Below the pieces are notes generated by a model that was not told where the DNA came from, ran no database searches, and saw only the letters and a list, made by a program, of their open reading frames with translations. Below are positions 1 to 8,924 of a stretch of 64,000 nucleotides of DNA, in pieces. Both the position numbers and the translations under genes were made by a program. The DNA lies in contig NZ_QMEK01000005.1 of assembly GCF_003390845.1 (NCBI RefSeq), positions 1 through 64,000 of the forward strand, given 5' to 3'. Every line of letters begins with the position of its first letter. Position 1 is the first letter of the stretch. The DNA is from Tropicimonas sp. IMCC34043. Lineage in GTDB: Bacteria > Pseudomonadota > Alphaproteobacteria > Rhodobacterales > Rhodobacteraceae.

Positions 1-443
1 ACCAATGCCGCGGTCGTCTCGGCGCTGAGGTTGCCCTGCAGCACCAGCATGTCGCCGGGATGGCCCGCCTCGATGGCAGCACAAGCCACCTGCGGGGTCA
101 GTGCGACGGCGGCGGCATTCGTCGTGATGACCGCATTCTCGCCCTCCCGCACTTGCAGGATCGTCGAGGCGTCGCTGGTCACACCGTCGAGTTCCACCAA
201 TCGGGCGGTCAGCGGCTCCCGCCGCAAACGGTCCGCGATTTCCGTGCCGCGAGCATCGCGCCCGACCGGCGCAAGCAGCGTCACGCCAACCCCACACCGC
301 GCCAGAACGACCGCCTGGTTCACCCCCTTGCCCCCCAGATCCCGGGCGATCTCGTGCCCGAGGATCGAGGCGCCGGGCTGGGGCAGCGCCGAAACCGCAA
401 GTGTCTTGTCCATGGCCGCGTTGCCGACGACAAAGGCCTGCAT
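1..443 (-). CDS. PfkB-family (ribokinase-like) sugar kinase, N-terminal part, cut by window edge
   Basis: The visible 147 residues are the N-terminal part of a PfkB/ribokinase-fold kinase, which phosphorylates a sugar or nucleoside in the cytoplasm with ATP. Supporting features are the opening beta strand MQAFVVGNAAMD and the substrate loop GGKGVNQAVVLARCG at about residues 36-50, the family's first signature. The C-terminal GAGD catalytic motif lies outside the window. I chose the ATG at 443 because a GGAG Shine-Dalgarno sits six bases upstream and the protein then begins like ribokinases; an in-frame ATG at 455 has no such site. It is divergent from the BtpA-family gene with only 24 bp between the start codons. 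The substrate cannot be told. Confidence 0.85.
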   Translation of the reverse strand, partial: MQAFVVGNAAMDKTLAVSALPQPGASILGHEIARDLGGKGVNQAVVLARCGVGVTLLAPVGRDARGTEIADRLRREPLTARLVELDGVTSDASTILQVREGENAVITTNAAAVALTPQVACAAIEAGHPGDMLVLQGNLSAETTAAL

Positions 444-449
444 GAAAAG

Positions 450-460
450 CTCCATTGGAG
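450..460. promoter_or_regulatory. Shared palindromic Shine-Dalgarno between two divergent genes
   Basis: The 11-base sequence CTCCATTGGAG is a perfect inverted repeat around one central base. Its right half gives GGAG seven bases before the BtpA-family ATG at 468. Its left half, read on the minus strand, gives GGAG six bases before the kinase ATG at 443. Both ribosome binding sites therefore lie within one dyad. Confidence 0.6.
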
Positions 461-467
461 AAAAAGA

Positions 468-1316
468 ATGACGAAGCAGCGGATATCCGACCGATCCTCC
501 AACGCCATAAAAGACATCTTCGGACGCGACAAGGCGCTGATCGGGATGGTGCACTGCCCGGCCTTTCCCGGCGCACCACGGTATCGCGGCGAAAGCGTCG
601 ACGCGATCTATGACGCCTGCATGCGCGACGCCGAACATCTGGTCGCGGGCGGCCTTCACGGGTTGCTGGTGGAAAACCACGGCGACATCCCGTTCTCCAA
701 ACCCGAGGATATCGGTCCCGAAACGGCCGCCTTTCTGTCCGTTGTCACGGACCGTTTGCGCAGCGGCTTCGGCGTGCCGCTTGGCATCAACGTTCTGGCA
801 AATGCGCCCCTGCCCGCCTTTGCCACCGCGATGGCGGGCGGGGCGGCGTTCATCCGGGTGAACCAATGGGCCAATGCCTATGTCGCCAACGAAGGGTTCA
901 TGGAGGGGCGTGCCGCCGAGGCGCTTCGCTATCGCTCCGCCTTGCGGGCGGACCACATCCGCGTCTTTGCAGATGCCCATGTGAAACACGGCAGCCACGC
1001 CATCGTTGCCGACCGCTCGATCCCGGAACTGGCCCGCGATCTGGCCTTTTTCGACGCCGATTGCATCATCGCCACCGGCCAGCGCACCGGCAATTCCGCC
1101 ACGATGGAAGAGATCGAAGAGGTCGGCGCGGCAACCCACCTGCCGCTGCTGGTCGGATCCGGGGTCAGCGAGGACAACGTGCTCGACATCCTTGCCCGGA
1201 CCAGCGGCGCCATCGTGGCGTCGTCCCTCAAGGAAGGCGGGGTCTGGTGGAACCCGGTAGAGCCCGCAAGAGTGCGCCGCTTCATGGAGCGGGTGCGAGA
1301 AGGCTTCGATGTCTGA
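468..1316 (+). CDS. BtpA/SgcQ family protein
   Basis: This 282-residue protein belongs to the BtpA/SgcQ family of TIM-barrel-like proteins. The family is named for a cyanobacterial photosystem I biogenesis factor, but in heterotrophs it usually sits beside sugar kinases and transporters, and its reaction is unknown. Visible family blocks are IGMVHCPAFPGAPRY near the N-terminus, the central ADHIRVFADAHVKH, and the C-terminal LVGSGV and SLKEGG phosphate-loop-like segments. The start is the ATG at 468, preceded by GGAG with a seven-base spacer. A sugar or sugar-phosphate role together with the divergent PfkB kinase is inferred from context only. Confidence 0.85.
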   Translation: MTKQRISDRSSNAIKDIFGRDKALIGMVHCPAFPGAPRYRGESVDAIYDACMRDAEHLVAGGLHGLLVENHGDIPFSKPEDIGPETAAFLSVVTDRLRSGFGVPLGINVLANAPLPAFATAMAGGAAFIRVNQWANAYVANEGFMEGRAAEALRYRSALRADHIRVFADAHVKHGSHAIVADRSIPELARDLAFFDADCIIATGQRTGNSATMEEIEEVGAATHLPLLVGSGVSEDNVLDILARTSGAIVASSLKEGGVWWNPVEPARVRRFMERVREGFDV

Positions 1317-1334
1317 GCGCCGGGCTTCAGCGAT

Positions 1335-2456
1335 CTAGTCGGCCGCGCCCGTCCAGTCCGCCAGAAGCGCTTCATAGATCGACTGCGCCTCGATCAGCCT
1401 CGAAATCAGCACGAACTCGTCGGTGCTGTGGGGCTGATCCATCGACCCAGGCCCAAGGATCAGGACGGGAATGTTGCCCATTGCCGGCTTCAGTACGGCA
1501 GCGTCGGTGAAATAATTTGCTACCTCGGGCGTGGCCGTCACGCCGGTGATCTCTGCTACCACCGCGGATGCGCGCGCGCACCAGGGGTCATCGGGTTCGC
1601 TCCAGACCGCCGGCAGATCGAGCAGGGTTTCGATCCTGACCTCTGGCCCGGCCAGCCGTTCCAGCCCTGCGCGAAGTTCATCGTGCGTGATACCGGCGAC
1701 AGAGCGAAGATCGAGCGTCATCTCGCACCGGTCCGGCACGGAATTGGTGTTGATCCCGCCATGGATCGTTCCCAGATTGGCGGTTGCCCTGCCCATGATC
1801 GGATGGCTGGCCTCCGGGTCGAATGTGGCAAGCCGGGTCATCAGCGGCAGAGCCTTCAGGATGGCGTTCTCTCCCAGCTCCGGCGTCGCGCCGTGGGCAG
1901 TTCGCCCCTGCACGCGAAACCGCAGCCAACAGACCCCCTTGTGGCCCAGCAGGGGGCGGTTGTCGGTCGATTCCGCAACGATCATTGCCCCCGCGGGCGG
2001 GAGCGCACCCGCCTCCACCAACCAGCGCGCGCCGTCGCAGCCGGTCTCTTCTCCGACACTCAGCACGACCGCGACCCCGCCCCGAACCCGAGGCACCGCC
2101 TGACAGGCCAGAATGAACGCGGCGACGCCGCCCTTCATGTCGCTCGACCCCCGCCCAAACAGGTGATCCCCCTCGATATCGCCCGCAAAGGGGTCGTGGC
2201 GCCACGGAGCGTTTCCAAGCGGAACGGTATCCAGATGGCCACTGAAGCAAAGCGGAAGGCCGTCCCCCGTGCCACGGGTCGCGACAATGCTGAATCGCGT
2301 GTCTGAATGCCGGTGACGGGTGCAGCAGAACCCGGCTTCCTCCAGCCTCGCCGCGGCGAATTCCATGCAATCGGTTTCCTGCCCCGGCGGGTTGATGGTG
2401 TCGAAGCTGACGAGCTTTCGGGTCAGGTCGACAAGATTTCCGGCTGTTCTGGTCAT
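1335..2456 (-). CDS. M20 family amidohydrolase, acetylornithine deacetylase/DapE-like
   Basis: This 373-residue zinc hydrolase of the M20/ArgE-DapE family would remove an acyl group from an N-acyl amino acid in the cytoplasm. The family's metal and catalytic motifs are in order: SGHLDTVP (His ligand and catalytic Asp), GRGSSDMKGG (bridging Asp), GEETG (catalytic Glu and ligand), and a terminal His in QPHSTDEF. The dimerisation-lid segment GRTAHGATPELGENAI is also present. I start at the ATG at 2456 because the protein then begins directly with the family N-terminus; a start further upstream would add 19 unrelated residues. It lies 143 bp downstream of the sugar ABC operon on the same strand. 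Substrate specificity is not resolved, and argE is only one possibility. Confidence 0.85.
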   Translation of the reverse strand: MTRTAGNLVDLTRKLVSFDTINPPGQETDCMEFAAARLEEAGFCCTRHRHSDTRFSIVATRGTGDGLPLCFSGHLDTVPLGNAPWRHDPFAGDIEGDHLFGRGSSDMKGGVAAFILACQAVPRVRGGVAVVLSVGEETGCDGARWLVEAGALPPAGAMIVAESTDNRPLLGHKGVCWLRFRVQGRTAHGATPELGENAILKALPLMTRLATFDPEASHPIMGRATANLGTIHGGINTNSVPDRCEMTLDLRSVAGITHDELRAGLERLAGPEVRIETLLDLPAVWSEPDDPWCARASAVVAEITGVTATPEVANYFTDAAVLKPAMGNIPVLILGPGSMDQPHSTDEFVLISRLIEAQSIYEALLADWTGAAD

Positions 2457-2599
2457 CTGGCAGCTCTTGTTCGGGACGGTGTGGCGATGTCCTACATCCG
2501 TGGCGCGGCTCATGAAAGGCCCGCACCCGGATCAGGCATCATGCCGAAACCTCGGCCATGAACAGCAGCCGCCACTCCGCCCGGGCCAAACCCAACCAC

Positions 2600-3700
2600 T
2601 CATCGAAGCCGGAGGCCGTTTTCGCCGAAACACCGGATATCGTCCGCCATCGCGGTGACGTTCAGCACCGCGCCCTGCCGCGTATCCACGCTTCGATCGA
2701 CCTCCATCACGCAGTCCACACCCTCTGCGACGGCGCCGTAAAGATAGGTGGTGCCGCCGAGGAATTCTGCAAACTGGGCCGTCACGGTCAGCGCCGGCTC
2801 GCCGGGTTTTGCCAGCCTCAGATGCTCGGGCCGGATGCCCAGCAACAGTTTGGTGCCTTCGGCGGGCCGGCTGCGCAGCCCCGGGTCCGGCACCGGGTGG
2901 CCTGCGACACGGATCGCCCCGCCCCGCACCTCTGCCGGCAGGAAGTTCATCTTCGGCGACCCGATGAAACCCGCCACAAAGAGGTTGTCGGGATCGTCGT
3001 AAAGCTCTGCCGGACTACCCACCTGCTCGATCCGGCCGCTGCGCAGCACCACGATCTTGTCGGCCAGCGTCATCGCCTCGGTCTGGTCATGCGTGACGTA
3101 GATCATGGTGTTGCCGAGGCTCTGATGCAGCCGCGAGATCTCGATCCGCATCTCCACGCGCAATTCGGCGTCGAGGTTGGAGAGCGGTTCGTCGAACAGG
3201 AACACGTCCGGGTCGCGCACGATGGCGCGCCCGATCGCCACGCGCTGCCGCTGCCCGCCCGAAAGCTGGCCGGGGCGCCGGTCGAGGTAATCGGTCAGTC
3301 GCAGCACGTCGGCGGCGGCCGCGACCTTGCCGGTGACCTCCTGTTTCGACCGGCCGGCAACCTTCAGCCCGAAGCCCATGTTCTGGGCCACGCTCATGTG
3401 CGGGTAGAGCGCATAGGTCTGGAACACCATTGCGATGCCCCGGTCCGAGGGATCGGCGTCGGTCACGTCGCGGCCGCCGATGCGGATCTCGCCCTCCGTC
3501 ACCTCCTCCAGCCCCGCGATCAGCCGCAGCAAGGTGGATTTGCCGCAACCCGAAGGACCCACGAACACGACAAATTCTCCGCTCTGGATGTCGAGATCGA
3601 TATCGCCCAGCACCTGCACCGCGCCGAACCACTTGTTGACGCCCTGCAGCGAGACGCCCGATGTCTTGCGCTCGCCAGCGACGTGGTCGATCCGCGTCAT
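2600..3700 (-). CDS. Sugar ABC transporter ATP-binding protein (UgpC/MsmK type)
   Basis: This 366-residue ATPase energises a CUT1-class sugar importer. It has Walker [10 protein letters not shown], signature [14 protein letters not shown], Walker [15 protein letters not shown] and the switch His in [11 protein letters not shown]-terminal TOBE/OB region of about 120 residues follows, as in MalK, UgpC and MsmK. Its start overlaps the stop of the upstream GH127 gene by four bases (ATGA), so it is translationally coupled and almost certainly serves the permeases encoded at 5660-7491. Confidence 0.93.
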   Translation of the reverse strand: MTRIDHVAGERKTSGVSLQGVNKWFGAVQVLGDIDLDIQSGEFVVFVGPSGCGKSTLLRLIAGLEEVTEGEIRIGGRDVTDADPSDRGIAMVFQTYALYPHMSVAQNMGFGLKVAGRSKQEVTGKVAAAADVLRLTDYLDRRPGQLSGGQRQRVAIGRAIVRDPDVFLFDEPLSNLDAELRVEMRIEISRLHQSLGNTMIYVTHDQTEAMTLADKIVVLRSGRIEQVGSPAELYDDPDNLFVAGFIGSPKMNFLPAEVRGGAIRVAGHPVPDPGLRSRPAEGTKLLLGIRPEHLRLAKPGEPALTVTAQFAEFLGGTTYLYGAVAEGVDCVMEVDRSVDTRQGAVLNVTAMADDIRCFGENGLRLR

Positions 3701-5634
3701 TGGCCGGCCTCCCGGCGCACCCAGACCAGCATCTCGCCGGGCGCGCGGTTGTCCCAGGCATAATAGGGCACGGCCGACAGCACCGTCGCCTCGCGGCTTG
3801 GCGGCGCGGTGCGGTAGAGCGCGTTGCCGGGCCAGACCTCGCGCTGCGCTCTGGCGGTCAGGCGGACGATGCCGCCGAGGATATCCTCTTCTGCCGCTTC
3901 GAGTGTCACATCATCCCCAAGCACCACCGAATTGAGATCGCTGCCATTGTCCACGCCCTCGAGGCAATAGACAAGCGGCCCCCGCATCAACGCTGTGCGA
4001 CCCTGATCGGGACTGACCTTGGGATGGGCAAAGACCCGCCGCGGCGCCATGTCGAACGAAAGCTCCACCCGGTCGCCCGAGCGCCAGCGCCGCGAGATCC
4101 TGAGATAGCCATCCCGCACTTCGGCGATCTCGGTCTCGCCATTGAGCCTGAGCGTGGCGCCGTCGGCCCAGCCGGGCACCCGGAGCGACAGCGCGAATTC
4201 TACCTCCGACGCCGTCCTGAGCGTGATCGCAACCGCGCCGTCGAGCGGATAGCGGGTTTCCTGCGTCAGCGTCACATGTCCGCCCGCGACGTCGATCTCG
4301 GCCGTGCCGGCGTTATAGAGATGCACCGCGATCTCGGTGTCGGCCACGCCATAGAAATAGGTGCCGATCGAGGCCACCAGCCGCGAGATGTTCGGCGGGC
4401 AGCAGGGGCAGCGGTGCCAGACCCAGCGGTGATGATCGCCCCGGCTTTCGAGCGGATTGTCATAGAAAAACGTCTCGCCGTCGAAGGACAGCCCCGAGAG
4501 CGCGCCGTTATAGAGCGCCTGCTCCATGATGTCGCCATAGCGCGCATCCGGCCGCCGCCCCAGCATCCGGCTGGCCCAGAACACCAGCGCCACCGCGGCG
4601 CAGGTCTCGGCATAGGCGGTCTCGTTCGGCAGGTCGTAATCGAAGGTCAGCCCTTCGTTCAGCGCCGATGGGCCGAAACCGCCGGTGACGTAAAGGTTCT
4701 TCTCCGTCAGGTGCGACCAGAGCCGTTCCAGCGGTGCATCAAGCGTCGTGTCGGCGAACTCGGTGGCGACATCGGCCATCCCGGCATAGAGATAGGCCGC
4801 GCGCACGGCGTGGCCCACCACCGCGTCCTGCTCCCGCACGGGCCTGTGGGCCTGGCAATATTCCAGAGTGCGGAAGTGGAAGTCTTCGGGGGTCTCGCCG
4901 CGCGCGCGCGCTTCGAGGTCGAAGTAGAGCGGCGGCTGACCGCGTTCGTCGACAAGGAACCGTGCGAGGTCGAGATAGCGCTGCGCGCCGGTGGCCCGGC
5001 CGAGTTTTACCAGCGCCAGTTCCAGTTCCGGATGGCCGGGATAGCCGTGTTTCTGCCCCTCGCCCGGGCCGAAGACCTTCGCGATGCAATCGGCATAGCG
5101 GCACAGGATGTCGAGGAACCGGCGCTTGCCGGTGGCGTGGAAATAGGCAACTGCGCCCTCGATCAGGTGGCCGGCATTATAGAGTTCGTGCTGGTCGCGC
5201 AGGTTGGTCCACCGCTTGCCCGGTTCGATGCGGATGAACCAGGAGTTGAGGTAACCATCTTCCTGCTGCAGCCGTCCGTAGGCGTCGATCACCTCGTCCA
5301 CCCGCGCCTCCAACTCGGCGTCCGGGGTGCGGTTGAGCGCGTAGGCCGCCGTCTCGATGCTCTTGCCGAAGTCGGAATCCCAGAACATCTGCGTGGTGAC
5401 GTGCGGATTGTCGTCCTGATAGGGGATGACGATGCCGGGGTTGGGCCGGTCGGGGTCCACCTGGTCGAGCATCCCCGCCTCGATGCAGCGGTCAAACAGC
5501 ATCTTCGCGGTGGTGGTGGAAATCGTGTCGAGGCGCGGGCCGAAGAAGCCGCCAACCTCGATCTTGTCCACAGACAACGGGCGGAACCTGGAGCGGGTCT
5601 TGCCGGCGGCCCTGGGATCGAAGGGTTCGTTCAT
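3697..5634 (-). CDS. Beta-L-arabinofuranosidase, glycoside hydrolase family 127 (DUF1680)
   Basis: This 645-residue protein matches GH127, whose characterised member HypBA1 releases L-arabinose from beta-linked L-arabinofuranosides. The metal/nucleophile cysteine cluster is visible as HRCPCCPPNISR, and the upstream ETC motif (YAETCAAVALVFW) supplies the Glu-x-Cys pair. No signal peptide is seen, so it should act on imported oligosaccharides in the cytoplasm. The start ATG has AAAGGA upstream. It lies between the permease genes and the ATPase of the same operon, which ties the importer to an arabinose-containing oligosaccharide. That substrate is an inference. Confidence 0.88.
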   Translation of the reverse strand: MNEPFDPRAAGKTRSRFRPLSVDKIEVGGFFGPRLDTISTTTAKMLFDRCIEAGMLDQVDPDRPNPGIVIPYQDDNPHVTTQMFWDSDFGKSIETAAYALNRTPDAELEARVDEVIDAYGRLQQEDGYLNSWFIRIEPGKRWTNLRDQHELYNAGHLIEGAVAYFHATGKRRFLDILCRYADCIAKVFGPGEGQKHGYPGHPELELALVKLGRATGAQRYLDLARFLVDERGQPPLYFDLEARARGETPEDFHFRTLEYCQAHRPVREQDAVVGHAVRAAYLYAGMADVATEFADTTLDAPLERLWSHLTEKNLYVTGGFGPSALNEGLTFDYDLPNETAYAETCAAVALVFWASRMLGRRPDARYGDIMEQALYNGALSGLSFDGETFFYDNPLESRGDHHRWVWHRCPCCPPNISRLVASIGTYFYGVADTEIAVHLYNAGTAEIDVAGGHVTLTQETRYPLDGAVAITLRTASEVEFALSLRVPGWADGATLRLNGETEIAEVRDGYLRISRRWRSGDRVELSFDMAPRRVFAHPKVSPDQGRTALMRGPLVYCLEGVDNGSDLNSVVLGDDVTLEAAEEDILGGIVRLTARAQREVWPGNALYRTAPPSREATVLSAVPYYAWDNRAPGEMLVWVRREAGQ

Positions 5635-5659
5635 GTCGTGTCCTTTCGTTGCAGGCGGC

Positions 5660-6553
5660 TCACTTCACCGCGCCGGCGGTCAGCCCGCGGATGTAGGAGC
5701 GTTGCAGGATGAGAAAGAGGATCAGGCAGGGGATCATCATGACGGTCACGCCGGCCTGCACCGCCCCCCAGTCGATGGAGCCGAAACGACCCGAGCGGAC
5801 GGCGGTCATCAGGACCGGCAGGGTAAACTTGCTCTGGTCGGTCAGCAGGACCAGCGCGGCGAGAAACTCGTTCCAGGCATTGAGGAAGGCAAACAGGCCG
5901 ACGGTGACAACGCCGGGCAGCACCAGCGGCCCCATGACCTGAACCAGCATCCGCACACCCTTCACACCGTCGATCCGGGCCGCCTCCTCGATCTCTCGCG
6001 GCACCGCGTCGAAGGCGTTGCGCATCATGAAGACCGAGAATGGCAACTGAAGGGTGGTGTAGATCAGGACGAGCCCGATCAGCGTGTTCTGCAGGCCGAG
6101 CTTCGCCAGCAGCAGGAACAGCGGGGTCAGGATCGACTGGAAGGGCACCATGATCGTCGCCAGGATCAGCAGGAAGACCAGCCCCTTCAGCGGGAAGCGG
6201 AAGCGGGAGAACCCATAGCCCGCAAGTGTCGAGACGACGATGGTCAGTGCCGCCGTGCCCACCGCGACGAAAAGCGAGTTGCCGGAATAGTGCAGGATCG
6301 ACTGGCCGAATTTCTCCAGCCGCAGGTAGCTGTCGATGCTGAACCCCTGCGTCGGCCAGGGGGGCAGCGGCGGCTGGCCGGATTCGGCGGGCGTGCGAAA
6401 GCTTGCCGCAACCACCCAGAAGATCGGCGCCAGAAACAGCAGTGCGACCAGCACTGCGGTGACGTGAAAGAGGAGCCGGTGATACCTGATCCGGCCGCGG
6501 CCACGGGCGCGCACGGGCGCGCGGACGGCGGGATCCATCGTGGCGCTGCTCAT
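5660..6553 (-). CDS. Sugar ABC transporter permease, MalG type
   Basis: This 297-residue inner-membrane permease of the CUT1 class has about six hydrophobic segments. The EAA coupling loop is intact (EEAARIDGVKGVRMLVQVMG, in the last third) and docks the ATPase. I choose the ATG at 6553, preceded by AGGAGG, over a TTG three bases upstream. Its first base overlaps the last base of the MalF-type stop (TGATG), so the two permeases are coupled. It is part of the operon running from the LacI regulator to the ATPase. Confidence 0.92.
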   Translation of the reverse strand: MSSATMDPAVRAPVRARGRGRIRYHRLLFHVTAVLVALLFLAPIFWVVAASFRTPAESGQPPLPPWPTQGFSIDSYLRLEKFGQSILHYSGNSLFVAVGTAALTIVVSTLAGYGFSRFRFPLKGLVFLLILATIMVPFQSILTPLFLLLAKLGLQNTLIGLVLIYTTLQLPFSVFMMRNAFDAVPREIEEAARIDGVKGVRMLVQVMGPLVLPGVVTVGLFAFLNAWNEFLAALVLLTDQSKFTLPVLMTAVRSGRFGSIDWGAVQAGVTVMMIPCLILFLILQRSYIRGLTAGAVK

Positions 6554-7491
6554 CAACTCTCCCTCCTGTCACGCAGCAGCCGAAGCTGGATGGCGCTCAG
6601 CACCATCAGGATCGCCAGCAACACGACCGACAGTGCCGAGCCATAGCCGAGCCGGAACGAGACGAAGGACTCGTTGAAGATGTAGTAGACCGCCGTCACC
6701 GTGCGGTTTTGCGGCCCGCCGCTGAGGATGATGTAGAACTGATCGAACGCCAGCATCGAGCCCGAGACGCAGAGGATCAGCGCCAGCGCAAAGGGTCTGC
6801 GGACCAGCGGCAGCGTGATGTAACGGAACCGCTGGTGGGCTTTTGCGCCGTCGATGCGGGCGGCCTCGATGTAGTCGGTGGGGATCGATTGCAGCCCGCT
6901 CATCAGGATCACCATGTAGAAGCCGGCCATCTTCCAGACCACCATGATGGTGACCGACCAGAAGGCGGGGCCGAAGGTGGCAAGGATGTTGACCGGCTGG
7001 GCGGTCAGCCCGAGCATCTGGGCAAGCGGCGAGAAAAGGCCCGAGTCGACGTTGGAAAGCCAGGCCCAGAGCAGGCTCGCCGAGGCGAAGCCCGTCACCA
7101 CGGGCAGAAAATACGCGGTGCGGTAAAGCGCGACACCCCGGGAGGGGCGCTCTACCATCAGCGCGAGGATCAGGGCGACGCCCAGCAGGCCGACGGTGGC
7201 GGCGAGGGTGTATTGCGCGGTGAAGCCAAGCGCGCCCCAGAAGTCGCGATCGCCGAGCATCCGGGAATAGTTGTCGAGCCCGATCCAGCGGGGCTTTCCC
7301 ATAAGCGGCCATTTGTGAAGCGACATCCAGATCGTCATCCCGAGCGGGATCATGAAGAAAACGATGACCAGCGCGGCGGCGGGCAGGACATAGATCAATC
7401 CCTCCCAGCCGGATCCGCGGCGCCTGCGTCGCCGCGGCGGAGGCTTTCCGGCCGGGGTCGCGGCAGGGTCGATTTCGGTCGTGTTGGTCAT
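6553..7491 (-). CDS. Sugar ABC transporter permease, MalF type
   Basis: This 312-residue CUT1 permease has an Arg/Pro-rich cytoplasmic N-terminus (PPPRRRRRR), about six membrane segments and the EAA loop EAARIDGAKAHQRFRYITLP. The start at 7491 follows a GAGAGGT Shine-Dalgarno; the longer open frame upstream is low-complexity and lies in the intercistronic gap. It forms the heterodimeric channel with the MalG-type subunit that follows and receives sugar from the binding protein encoded just upstream. Confidence 0.92.
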   Translation of the reverse strand: MTNTTEIDPAATPAGKPPPRRRRRRGSGWEGLIYVLPAAALVIVFFMIPLGMTIWMSLHKWPLMGKPRWIGLDNYSRMLGDRDFWGALGFTAQYTLAATVGLLGVALILALMVERPSRGVALYRTAYFLPVVTGFASASLLWAWLSNVDSGLFSPLAQMLGLTAQPVNILATFGPAFWSVTIMVVWKMAGFYMVILMSGLQSIPTDYIEAARIDGAKAHQRFRYITLPLVRRPFALALILCVSGSMLAFDQFYIILSGGPQNRTVTAVYYIFNESFVSFRLGYGSALSVVLLAILMVLSAIQLRLLRDRRES

Positions 7492-7579
7492 CTGCGGACC
7501 TCTCGCAATGCGATTGGGCTTCGGGCACCGGCGAGGGGGTGAGTGTCGCCGGTGCCCCGTTCGCGGAGCCGTTCCCGGC

Positions 7580-8827
7580 TCAGCGTGCGGCGTCGATGAT
7601 CGACTGCATCTCTTCCTGGCCGTCGTCGATGGCCTGCTGCACCTCTGCGTCATCCTTGGCGAAGAATGCCCGGTTCAACATCGTCACCCAAGGGCCGTTG
7701 CTCGAGTTGATGAGGTCGTTGAAGACGATGCTGAAGGGCGTGCGCCCGACCGTCATGGCCTTGGCCGATACGAGATAGCGCGCGTCGAGCCCGGCAAGCG
7801 CCGCCTCGGCCACGTCTGCGCGCACCGGAAGCGAGCCGTTGTGCGAAAGGATCGTCTGGCCCTCGACCGAATAGGCGAACTCGAGGAACGCCTTGATCGC
7901 GTCGATCTTGTCGGTGCCTTCAGAGACAACGAAGTTGTCGCCGCCGGCGAAGGAGGACACGCCGCCGTCCTGCCCGGGCAGGAGCGTGACGCCATAATCG
8001 AGGTCGGGATACTGATTGTTCAGTGCGCCGATCGCGAAGGAGCCGGAAGGCGTCACACCGATGTTGCCGTTGGCGAAGGCCGCGAAGAAGTTCGCGCCGG
8101 TATCGGTCTGCGCCCCCGGAGGCACCACGCCGTCCTTCACCATGCCGCGGTAGAGATCGATCGCTGCATGCATCTCGGGCGTATCGAGCGTCGCCTTGTT
8201 GCCGTCGTCGGCAAAGATATCGCCGCCCGAGGCCCAGATCAGCGGCGTGAAGGTGAAGATGTTGCAGCCGCCGCAGTTGCCCGAGAAATAGAAGCCATAG
8301 GTGTTATCGCCAAGCGCGCCGACCGCCGCCGCGGCCTCGCGGATCTCGGCCCAGTTGGTCGGGCCCTTCTCCGGGTCGAGCCCGGCCTTGCGGTAGAGGT
8401 CCTTGTTCCACAGCAGCACCGAGGCATCCGCCGAGAACGGCAGCCCATAGATCTTGCCCTCGAAGGTGCCCACCGACAGGTGCGCCGGCGAGAGCTGGTC
8501 GAGGTAGGGCAGCGACTTTGCCAGCTCGGTGATGTCCTTGAGCTGGCCGGAACTGGCGAAAGCCGGGGTATAGATCAGGTCGAGCGAAAGCGCGTCTGGC
8601 GCCGAGCCGCCGGCCGCCGCGATGGCGTATTTCTGGACCAGTTCGTTCACCGGCACGATCTGCAACTCGGCCTGGTCCCCGCCCTTGGCGTTGAAGGCCT
8701 CTACCAGCTTCGGCATGAATTCCGAGCCGTCCGAGCGCACCCACATTGTGAACGTGTCGGCCTTTGCGGCACCCGAAACACCGATGGCGGCAAGAATGAG
8801 CGCGCCCGTGAGCGTTGTGATTTTCAT
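7580..8827 (-). CDS. Sugar ABC transporter periplasmic binding protein (family 1)
   Basis: This 415-residue extracellular solute-binding protein of the family 1 type would capture a sugar or oligosaccharide in the periplasm and deliver it to the two permeases. A Sec signal peptide is clear: MKITTLTGALILAAIGVSGA followed by AKA, then DTFTMWVRSDG. The start ATG at 8827 has a strong AGGGAGGA site. It is the first transport gene of the operon, 97 bp downstream of the LacI regulator on the same strand. The ligand cannot be read from the sequence; the GH127 neighbour suggests an arabinose-containing oligosaccharide. Confidence 0.9.
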   Translation of the reverse strand: MKITTLTGALILAAIGVSGAAKADTFTMWVRSDGSEFMPKLVEAFNAKGGDQAELQIVPVNELVQKYAIAAAGGSAPDALSLDLIYTPAFASSGQLKDITELAKSLPYLDQLSPAHLSVGTFEGKIYGLPFSADASVLLWNKDLYRKAGLDPEKGPTNWAEIREAAAAVGALGDNTYGFYFSGNCGGCNIFTFTPLIWASGGDIFADDGNKATLDTPEMHAAIDLYRGMVKDGVVPPGAQTDTGANFFAAFANGNIGVTPSGSFAIGALNNQYPDLDYGVTLLPGQDGGVSSFAGGDNFVVSEGTDKIDAIKAFLEFAYSVEGQTILSHNGSLPVRADVAEAALAGLDARYLVSAKAMTVGRTPFSIVFNDLINSSNGPWVTMLNRAFFAKDDAEVQQAIDDGQEEMQSIIDAAR

Positions 8828-8924
8828 TGTCTTCCTCCCTAAGTTGTCCACCCGAGCGGGCGGGTAAGAGTTTCGCGTCTGTGTTCGGCCGTCCGGCGCC
8901 TCCTCGCGCACGGGCGGACCGTCA

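Noticed and set aside
3661-5712. A 683-codon open frame on the plus strand opposite the GH127 gene
   Set aside because: It is antisense to a gene with clear catalytic motifs, has unnatural His/Arg/Gly-rich composition and no domain. High GC content produces many such antisense frames in this window.
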